Below, one piece after another: positions 47,078 through 53,477 of a stretch of DNA of 64,000 nt (its first letter is position 1; every line of letters starts with the position of its first letter). The stretch is from Elusimicrobiota bacterium. GTDB taxonomy: Bacteria; Elusimicrobiota; Elusimicrobia; UBA1565; UBA9628. Both the position numbers and the translations under genes were made by a program. The DNA lies in the NCBI GenBank assembly GCA_016212795.1, contig JACRDT010000010.1, forward strand, positions 62,001 through 126,000. The letters run 5' to 3'. The notes below the pieces were generated by a model. The model worked only from the letters and a program-made list of their open reading frames with translations. It did not search any database and had not been told where the DNA came from.

Positions 47078-49638
47078 ACGCCCGCGGCCTCCGGCGGAGC
47101 GCTCCTTCCTTCCTCTGCCTGCTGCTCCTGGCCGACGCCCTGACGGTCTCGGCCCAGGTCCGCGCCGTCTCGCCGAAGCTGCAGACCGGAGGAGCCATCC
47201 CGGCCGTCTCCTACGGGGCCGTGAGGTCCAACCCGACGGTGGGGTCGGCGCCGGCCCTGTCGCTGTCGGCGGGCAGGCCGCTTCCCATGCTCAGCGGAGG
47301 CGGCACGCCCAAGCCAGAAACGCCGGGCTTGGGCAGTCCGTTCTCCCTTCCCGCCGTCCCGGGCTCGCCTGTCGTTAGGGGCGAGGCCGCGGTCCTGCCC
47401 GCCCAGGTCCCCGGGGCCGTGGCGCCAGTTGCGCAGGCGCCGACCTCGGTCGACGAGCTGCATGCCATGGCCGCCCAGCTGGCGGCGCCCGCCGAGTCCG
47501 CCGACGGCAGTCTGGGCCGCCGGTTCGACGGCTCCGCCGCGCTGGGCGACGCCGTCGAGGGCCCCGAGTCCATCGAGGCTGAGACGGTGACGCGGGAGGT
47601 CGCCGAGGGCGCCCCCGAGACCATGGACCTCTGGATGTCCGGCAAGGGGATCAAGAAGCCCGTGGTGAAGTCGGACATCTACGGGACCCTGCGGGTCGTG
47701 CGGGGCCCCGGGAGCCGGCGCTATTGGGAGAAATTCCAGAAGGGGACGCCGGTGCGCATCCTGCTGGGCAACTCGACCTTGTTCGTCTCGCGGGTCGAGG
47801 GCTTCCAGATCAAGAAGGTCAAGCAGTTGACCAAGAGGGACCTCGAGGGGATCATCCCGTTGAGGACGCTCAGGAGCAAGAACATCGGCCAGCTGCGCCG
47901 GGCGGTCATCGCCGACCTGCGGGCCAGGGAGCTGCGCGCGGCCGCCTACGGCACGGCCGCGAGCGTCATCACCGAGGACTCCGAGGTCAGCCTCGTGAAG
48001 TTCATGTCCTACGGCGAGGCGCGGGCCCTGCCCGAGAACTCCGACAACCCGACGGCCGAGCCGAGGGTCCGCAAGCCGGTGGCCATCCCGGCGGCCCTCT
48101 CCGGGATCCACAAGTATCTGCCCAAGATCGTCCTCCTCGACATGAGGACGCTCCAGGGCCCGCTCTCCTACGACCTTATCGAGGACATCGGCAAGCTCAT
48201 GAAGGCCGGGGTCTATTTCGTGCTGCTGAGCGAGAAGCCCGTCCAGGGCCCCGGCTCCATCGAGGAGCAGCTGACCAAGGGGCTTACGTCCCGCCAGCGC
48301 GACCAGATCACCCGCTACAAGCTCTTCTCCCTGGGCCTCGGAGGCAACGAGTTCGCCGGCTACGAGGGCCGGTTCCCGAAATCCCTGTCGTTCGCCCGCT
48401 TCGAGTGGCGCGACATCGACATCATGAAGCACGTGGCCGCGACGCTCGGCGGAGGCGTCCTGCAGAGCTTCGCCAAGGAGATGGTGTTCTCCCTGCCCCA
48501 AGGGGCCGACGCCCAGGCCTTCGCGGCGCGGTTCGAGGCGGAGCTCAGGAAGTTCGCGGTCCCCTCGTCCGGCTACAGCCTCTCGATGGGGCGGGCGAAG
48601 GGCAAGCCCGCCATGATCGTCAGGCCGCACAGCCTGACCAGCGCCCTGCCGGCGCTTCTGGAGGCGCTGCGGGAGGATGAGAACCTCTACGCCAACGAGT
48701 CGGACCTCATGGTGATCAGCCGCGACGAGGGTGTCTTGAAGGCCCTCCCGCGCGCGGTGAAGCCCGTGGAGCACTCCCCCGGGCTGCAGGGGGCGGACCT
48801 CGCGGAGATGGCGCTGGCCGCGATGCTGGGGAGCTACCGGGAGAACCTCCCGGGCGATTTCGCGGCGTCCGCGTCCAAGATCGCCAGCTTCCAGAAGGAC
48901 AAGTACCGGCTCGGCGGGGATTTCTACAACATCTTCATGTTCATGGGGCACGTCATCCACGCCAGCTTCAACTGGGCGGTCTGGACCTATCGGAACACGG
49001 GGGTCTTCCCCGACGCCGACGCCATGGTGGCCCAGGCCCAGCGCATCTGGGGCAAGGCGGACGCCGAGCGGACGAGGAACCTGATCAACAAGTCCGGGCA
49101 ATCGATGGGCGACCACCGGTCCACGATGGAGCTCCGGGTGCGCACCATGCACGCCATGGTGGCGGACCTCGTGACGAAGTACCCCATCGTCATCGGGACC
49201 GAGCTGCCCAACCTGCGCGTGTTCGAGCGCTTCAAGAAGGGCCAGGTCGTGGCGCGGGACGTCCTGCGGCTGGTGTACGACTTCGTGGTCGCGCGCGAGA
49301 CGCCCGAGGGGCTGGAGCTCCTCGTCGTGGACTTCAAGACGGGCCAGTCCAAGACCAACCAGACACTCGACAAGGACGTGCAGGTCCAGCTCTACGACCT
49401 GGTCCCGCGCCTGTCGTGGAAGGACATCGGGGTCCCCTACGGCGTGACCGGAGCGCTCAAGAAGGTCGCCAAGGTCGGCGTCGTGTTCGTCTTCACCTCC
49501 GAGATGAAGGAAGCGCGCCTGACCGAGTGGACCCGGTTGAAGTACGAGAAGTTCCTGCGCAGCGTCGTGAACCGCATGCGCAAGCATTCGCAGCCTGCGC
49601 CGGCCCCAGCCAAGGACAAGAAGAAGACCTCGAAGTGA
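47074..49638 (+). CDS. Exported HAD-like/PD-(D/E)XK RecB-type nuclease-like protein
   Basis: 854 residues. The signal peptide is RSAPSFLCLLLLADALTVSA. A Cof-like HAD region runs from about 345: IVLLDMRTLQGP (only the first Asp of DxD), YFVLLSEKPVQG and DLMVISRDEGVLKAL. The C-terminal about 150 residues contain LELLVVDFKTGQSKTN with Asp near 753 and Lys near 755, followed by VQVQLYDLV. This is the core of RecB-family nucleases (DFKTG, then Q and Y). An exported nuclease of this type fused to a HAD-like fold is unusual. The ATG overlaps the upstream stop and the stop overlaps the MFS start (GTGA). It could act on extracellular DNA, but no activity can be shown from sequence. Confidence 0.65.
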   Translation: MNARGLRRSAPSFLCLLLLADALTVSAQVRAVSPKLQTGGAIPAVSYGAVRSNPTVGSAPALSLSAGRPLPMLSGGGTPKPETPGLGSPFSLPAVPGSPVVRGEAAVLPAQVPGAVAPVAQAPTSVDELHAMAAQLAAPAESADGSLGRRFDGSAALGDAVEGPESIEAETVTREVAEGAPETMDLWMSGKGIKKPVVKSDIYGTLRVVRGPGSRRYWEKFQKGTPVRILLGNSTLFVSRVEGFQIKKVKQLTKRDLEGIIPLRTLRSKNIGQLRRAVIADLRARELRAAAYGTAASVITEDSEVSLVKFMSYGEARALPENSDNPTAEPRVRKPVAIPAALSGIHKYLPKIVLLDMRTLQGPLSYDLIEDIGKLMKAGVYFVLLSEKPVQGPGSIEEQLTKGLTSRQRDQITRYKLFSLGLGGNEFAGYEGRFPKSLSFARFEWRDIDIMKHVAATLGGGVLQSFAKEMVFSLPQGADAQAFAARFEAELRKFAVPSSGYSLSMGRAKGKPAMIVRPHSLTSALPALLEALREDENLYANESDLMVISRDEGVLKALPRAVKPVEHSPGLQGADLAEMALAAMLGSYRENLPGDFAASASKIASFQKDKYRLGGDFYNIFMFMGHVIHASFNWAVWTYRNTGVFPDADAMVAQAQRIWGKADAERTRNLINKSGQSMGDHRSTMELRVRTMHAMVADLVTKYPIVIGTELPNLRVFERFKKGQVVARDVLRLVYDFVVARETPEGLELLVVDFKTGQSKTNQTLDKDVQVQLYDLVPRLSWKDIGVPYGVTGALKKVAKVGVVFVFTSEMKEARLTEWTRLKYEKFLRSVVNRMRKHSQPAPAPAKDKKKTSK
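47301..47336. repeat. Family A hairpin repeat, partial copy A3
   Basis: Retains CGGCACGCC and a perfect hairpin with arms GCCCAAGCC and GGCTTGGGC, loop AGAAACGCCG. Both arms differ from A1 and A2 yet pair fully. It is in frame near the N-terminus of the nuclease-like protein. Confidence 0.7.
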
Positions 49639-52100
49639 CGCCTTCACGCCGGGCGGGAAGGAAGGCCGTCGCGGCGGCGCTGTCGGCCGCCATCCTCCTT
49701 CTGTCGCCTGGCGGCGAAGCCTCCCGCGCCCTGGCCCAGGTCGTCCAGACGCCCTACCGGGGAGGGGCGCCCGCCTCGGGTCCCCTGGTCGTCCCCGCGG
49801 CGCTCGCCCGGCCCGTCGTCGGCGCCGTCGGGCAGGGCCTGCCCGCCGTCTCCCTGTCCGGGAGCGTCGTGGGCCAGGCGGGGGCTCCGGAGCTTCGGAC
49901 GCTGGCCGGGGCCCAGGGCGCCGCGGCCTGGGGCGGCAGCCCCAGGGGCCGAGTGTCCCGCAAGCCATCTGGAGATGCGTTGGCGGCGCGGGGCGTGGCC
50001 GCGGGGGCGCCGGCGGCATCGCCGGCTGCGCGGCATCTTCCCGTCCTGGCCCAGGGAGGCCAGGTCGTCGCAGGCGCAAGGCGTTCTCCACTCGCCGGAG
50101 ACGGCCCGGCCCTGCCGTCCCTGCCGGCGGCTCCTCTCGGCGAGGTCCAGGCGCTGGCGCGGGACCTCGCCCCGCACCTGGCGGCCTCCCTGAAGGTCAA
50201 GGACGTCGGCGACGAGTCGGCCAGCGGCATCGGGGAGCGGCTCGAGGCCGTCATGCTGGGCCGCCGGCCCGCGCTCGAGCCGGCCGCGGGCGAGCCGATG
50301 CCGCCGGCGGCGGTCGGTTCCGACGATCCCTCCGGGCTCGACGCTCCAGCGGTCCTGCGGCGGGCGGGCAACGAGGTTCTCGGCGGGGCCGACGGCTCGG
50401 CTTCCCTCCAGGCCCCGCCGCGGCCCGCGGCGGAGGGCTCGGCGCTCTCCCTGCGGTCCCAGGCGCGCCCGGGATCGCTCGGCCGCGTCGGGCGATGGTT
50501 CAAGGGGCTGTTCCGCGTCCTGCCCGACCCTGAGAGGAACCGCCAGTTCTGGAGGTTTCTGCTCACGCAGTGCCTGGTCGCGGTCGGGATGTCCTTCCAT
50601 AACACGGCCATGCCCAACCTGGCCGGCGGGCCGCAGGGGCGGGCCGCCAACCTCGGCTACGCCCGGGCGGCCGGCTGGGCGTCGCAGGCGGCCTCGAACG
50701 TCACGACGGGCCCGCTCATCGACCGCCATCCGGTGCAGAGGACCCTCGCGGCCACCTACCTGGCGCGCACGGTCGTCCTGTTCTCATTGCCGATCCTGTT
50801 CTTCCACGGGTGGCTGTCGTTCCCCGTGCTGCTGACGGTCTTGTTCGCCGCCGGCTACCTCGAGAGCATGAGCACCTCCGCCGAGTCCGTGGCGCAGATG
50901 CGCATCATGGGCGGCGACGAGAGATACTACAGCAAGGTCAACGCGGTCTCGGGCCTGCTGGTGAGCCTCGTGGGCGTCATCGCCCCGCTGGCGGCGGGCG
51001 CCTTGATCGGCTGGCTCGACGCCCGCCTCTGGGCCCTGGCCGGCAGCGCGCTCGCCTACGCCGTCTACGGCGCCGCGGCGCTGGCCGGCGCCGCGCTGTT
51101 CGGCCGGTGGCTGAGCCTGCCGCGCGAGGGGATCGCCCGCGCCCGCAGCATGCTCCGCGACCTGCTGAAGGGGGAGCGGGGCAAGTCCCTCGGGGTCAAG
51201 GCCGTCTACGCGGCGAAGGGGGACAAGGGAGCGGTGCTCGTGGTCGAGGTCGCCGGCAAGTCCCGCGTGGGCGAGGTCCTCCCGTCCGAGTTCGAGGGCT
51301 ACGCCGTCCGGATCGTCGAGCGCAGGGGGGTGCGGGGCGCCCTGCGGGAGTTCGCGGAGGGCTTCCGCATCCTGTGGTCGAACCGCTATCTGCGGCTGAC
51401 CTGCCTGGTCTTCCCGGTCGTCTACATGATGACCTCCGACGCCATCTTCTACACGGCGCTGCCCAGCTTCATCCAGGCCGGCCTGAAGAGCGCCGTCGGG
51501 AGCGCGCTCATCGAGGGGGTCCCGGTCATCGGGCCCATGGTCGCCGGGTTGGGGACGAAGGCCGGCGCTTTTGGGCTCTTCCTGGCCGCCAACGCCCTGG
51601 GGGCGGGGCTCTCGACGTTCTGGATGATGCTGCGCCAGAGCCGCCTCGCCGGCGCCAAGACGTTTCAAGAGGTCTCGCCGGCGGGCCTGAAGAAGGGGAA
51701 AGGCCGGCTGAGCCCTCTCGAGCGCGAGGGGGTCTGGACCTCCATCCTGCACGGGCTGGGCGCGCTGGCCTTCATCGGGGTCTTCCTGTCCCCGAACCTG
51801 TGGCTGTCGGCGGGCGCGATGCTGCTGACGGCCTTCCTGCGGGGGCCGGCCGCCGTGACGTGGTGGAGCCTGACGCAGAAGGCCATCCGCGACAGCCATC
51901 CGGAGAGCATGGGCAAGGTCTACTCCGCCATGTACTTCTACAACCTCGTGCTGTCCGTGGTGGGCGTGCTGGTGTTCGGCGGGCTCATGGGCGTGCTCGC
52001 GGCGGGCGCGGCCTTCTGGGTCATCGCCGCGGCCATGGCGGCGGCGGCCGTCCTCGACTTCGTCGAGCCCTACGTCGTCTTCCCCGTCTCTCGCCGTTAG
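49635..52100 (+). CDS. MFS-like transporter with exported N-terminal domain
   Basis: 821 residues from a GTG overlapping the previous stop. It begins with a signal-like helix (AAALSAAILLLSPGGEASRA) and about 270 Ala/Pro-rich, low-complexity residues carrying a family B repeat. From about 300 it becomes a polytopic protein with about 12 helices: FWRFLLTQCLVAVGMSFHNT, PILFFHGWLSFPVLLTVLFA, GLLVSLVGVIAPLAAGALIG, a central cytoplasmic loop of about 90 residues, and a second six-helix half ending AAAMAAAAVLDFVEPYVVF. Two six-helix halves fit the major facilitator superfamily; the substrate is unknown. A long exported domain before an MFS fold is odd. Co-translation with two exported proteins suggests one uptake or processing system. 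Confidence 0.7.
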   Translation: MTPSRRAGRKAVAAALSAAILLLSPGGEASRALAQVVQTPYRGGAPASGPLVVPAALARPVVGAVGQGLPAVSLSGSVVGQAGAPELRTLAGAQGAAAWGGSPRGRVSRKPSGDALAARGVAAGAPAASPAARHLPVLAQGGQVVAGARRSPLAGDGPALPSLPAAPLGEVQALARDLAPHLAASLKVKDVGDESASGIGERLEAVMLGRRPALEPAAGEPMPPAAVGSDDPSGLDAPAVLRRAGNEVLGGADGSASLQAPPRPAAEGSALSLRSQARPGSLGRVGRWFKGLFRVLPDPERNRQFWRFLLTQCLVAVGMSFHNTAMPNLAGGPQGRAANLGYARAAGWASQAASNVTTGPLIDRHPVQRTLAATYLARTVVLFSLPILFFHGWLSFPVLLTVLFAAGYLESMSTSAESVAQMRIMGGDERYYSKVNAVSGLLVSLVGVIAPLAAGALIGWLDARLWALAGSALAYAVYGAAALAGAALFGRWLSLPREGIARARSMLRDLLKGERGKSLGVKAVYAAKGDKGAVLVVEVAGKSRVGEVLPSEFEGYAVRIVERRGVRGALREFAEGFRILWSNRYLRLTCLVFPVVYMMTSDAIFYTALPSFIQAGLKSAVGSALIEGVPVIGPMVAGLGTKAGAFGLFLAANALGAGLSTFWMMLRQSRLAGAKTFQEVSPAGLKKGKGRLSPLEREGVWTSILHGLGALAFIGVFLSPNLWLSAGAMLLTAFLRGPAAVTWWSLTQKAIRDSHPESMGKVYSAMYFYNLVLSVVGVLVFGGLMGVLAAGAAFWVIAAAMAAAAVLDFVEPYVVFPVSRR
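50045..50110. repeat. Family B hairpin repeat, copy B3
   Basis: First stem CTGGCC-CAGGGA-GGCCAG, then GTCGTCGCAGGCGCAAG and second stem TCTCC-ACTCGCC-GGAGA. In frame in the N-terminal region of the MFS-like protein. Confidence 0.75.
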
Positions 52101-52121
52101 GGCGCGCTCGCGCAGGAATTA

Positions 52122-52150
52122 TTGACGCAATCCCTGGCGAGTGATATACT
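52122..52150 (+). promoter_or_regulatory. Promoter of the AbiEii-like pair (TTGACG-N17-TATACT)
   Basis: TTGACG at 52122-52127, 17-bp spacer and TATACT at 52145-52150 with upstream TG (extended -10). The leader of about 80 nt to ATG 52235 has no strong Shine-Dalgarno. Confidence 0.75.
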
Positions 52151-52234
52151 TCGTGGGAAGCTCGACGCGATGTTTGATGCGCGCCAGCACGGCGCGACTT
52201 CCGCCGCGCCGGAGCCGGCCATGAGGCGATATAG

Positions 52235-52747
52235 ATGAAGCGGGCGATCCAGGTTCTCAACGTGATGGTGAAGGCTGGAATTATCGAGGATTATGCGATC
52301 GCCGGAGCGGTCGCCGGCATCATTCACGCTGAACCCGTATCGACCAAGGACCTTGATGTTCTTGTCCCGCTGCCCCAGACGCCGGCCGGGCTTGCCACGC
52401 TGACGTCGATCCATGCATACCTGAGGAAAGAAGGCTATTCGATGTACGGCCAGCACTTCATCATCGGCGGCGTGCCGGTGGATTTTCTGGATGCCCATGA
52501 TCCCATCGCCAGGGATGCGCTGAAGGGCGCCATAGAGGTTGCGGCGTGGGGAGAGCGTACCAAAGTCGTTCGCCCAGAGCACCTGATCGCCATGGCTCTT
52601 GCCGTAGGCCGGCATAAGGATTGCGCCAGGATTGAGGCGCTCTTGGAGATGGCGAAGATCGACAAACCATTCCTGAGGCGCCTCATCCGACGGCACGGGC
52701 TCGTCGACAAGTGGGATGCCTTTCTCCGGGGGATCCGTGAATCATAG
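52235..52747 (+). CDS. AbiEii/DUF6036-like nucleotidyltransferase
   Basis: 170 residues. YAIAGAVAGIIHAEPVSTKDLDVLVPLP is typical of AbiEii/DUF6036-type nucleotidyltransferases: a Gly-rich helix start, then the metal pair in STKDLDVLV (DxD). VPVDFLDAHDPIARDAL supplies the third acidic position, and HLIAMALAVGRHKDCARI matches the family C-terminal helix. Relatives are toxins of type IV toxin-antitoxin or abortive-infection systems, or orphan enzymes. Base composition is clearly lower in GC than in neighbours, suggesting transfer. A small gene overlaps its 3' end. The antitoxin-like roles are inferred. Confidence 0.75.
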   Translation: MKRAIQVLNVMVKAGIIEDYAIAGAVAGIIHAEPVSTKDLDVLVPLPQTPAGLATLTSIHAYLRKEGYSMYGQHFIIGGVPVDFLDAHDPIARDALKGAIEVAAWGERTKVVRPEHLIAMALAVGRHKDCARIEALLEMAKIDKPFLRRLIRRHGLVDKWDAFLRGIRES

Positions 52748-52940
52748 GGGCGGGTCGCTTCAGGCGTTTCTGCGACGGAAAAAGCGTTTGCGGCGCGCGA
52801 TGGCCCGGTTGCCAATCGAGGACAAGATCGCTTGCTTGGTCGATCTCCAAAGGAGGATCCATGCCGTTCGGAAGCATTATCCTGTTTGGAGCATAGACGA
52901 GGACATCGCAGGCCGCGGCTTGCCTGCACACAGGTCATGA
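52737..52940 (+). CDS. Small basic partner of the nucleotidyltransferase
   Basis: 67 residues from a GTG at 52737 that overlaps the preceding gene by 11 bp. Sequence: a basic helix (FLRRKKRLRRAMARL) followed by LPIEDKIACLVDLQRRIHAV and a C-terminal DEDIAG. Similar short frames with an LPIEEK-like segment often follow this type of nucleotidyltransferase, from memory of such loci. Composition matches the upstream gene, supporting a two-gene acquired unit. It may be the cognate antitoxin or regulator; I cannot show this. Confidence 0.5.
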   Translation: MNHRGGSLQAFLRRKKRLRRAMARLPIEDKIACLVDLQRRIHAVRKHYPVWSIDEDIAGRGLPAHRS

Positions 52941-53477
52941 CGTCGTCCGTTTGTCCGGGTGGATGTTCTTGGATCTCCGGTTCAAAGGCGGTATGGAGGC
53001 TTTGATGCTGGCTCTGACGGCGGCTGGAAGGCCGGCCTGGGGCCAGGATGTCTCCTGGCCCGACCTCTCCCAATCCGCCCAGGTCGTGGCGGGGCCTGGA
53101 ACGTCTTCTACGCCAGGTCCTTCCGGGCCGCGTCCCGCTACGACGCCGGCCCGGGCATCCGCTTCGGCTACCTCGGCGTTCGCGTCGCCCGCTGAGCTCA
53201 CGCCCATCGGCTCGATGCCCTGAGTCCAAGACCTTGAGGGCCAGCGCCCAACTCCCTCCGCGCAACCATCCACGTCGATAGCTCGTCGAGCGACATCGCG
53301 CGCGAGATGTGAGATAGGCCCATCTCTATGATGCATGGGCCCATCGTCTTGCGGCGGTGGGCCCCAGTTGTCCGTGGTCAATGGGTCCTCCGCCTCGGTT
53401 TGGTGGGCCGATTGCTTCGGCCTTTTTGGGACCTTGGACCCGTACGGGTGCGGCGGGGCAACCGATATAATGGAAGC
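52941..53477 (+). promoter_or_regulatory. Intergenic region with gene relic and exported-gene motifs
   Basis: 537 bp. The first 250 bp contain a broken formylglycine-generating-enzyme-like 3' end (separate entry). From about 53325 several motifs follow: CATGGGCCCATCG, GGTGGGCCCCAG, AATGGGTCCTCC, TTGGTGGGCCGATTGC and TTTTTGGGACCTTGGACCC. A -10 TATAAT at 53466-53471 ends 6 bp before the ATG at 53478, again a leaderless layout. Confidence 0.6.
52959..53195 (+). pseudogene. Relic of a formylglycine-generating-enzyme-like (SUMF1) domain
   Basis: The last 40 codons of this frame read RPGRGGAWNVFYARSFRAAS then RYDAGPGIRFGYLGVRVAR and stop. This matches the C-terminal end of FGE-sulfatase domains, which is typically RGGSWN, a run of Arg-containing loops, and GFRxxR. 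Nothing upstream in the frame belongs to the domain; only about 40 of the usual more than 200 residues remain. It is best read as a decayed gene, possibly broken when the nucleotidyltransferase pair was inserted next to it. Confidence 0.6.

Noticed and set aside
52951..53223. Alternative 90-residue ORF in the subtilase upstream region
   Set aside because: Ser/Pro/Ala-rich with no motif. The +2-shifted frame over the same DNA carries the formylglycine-enzyme-like ending, so this frame is a shadow of the relic.
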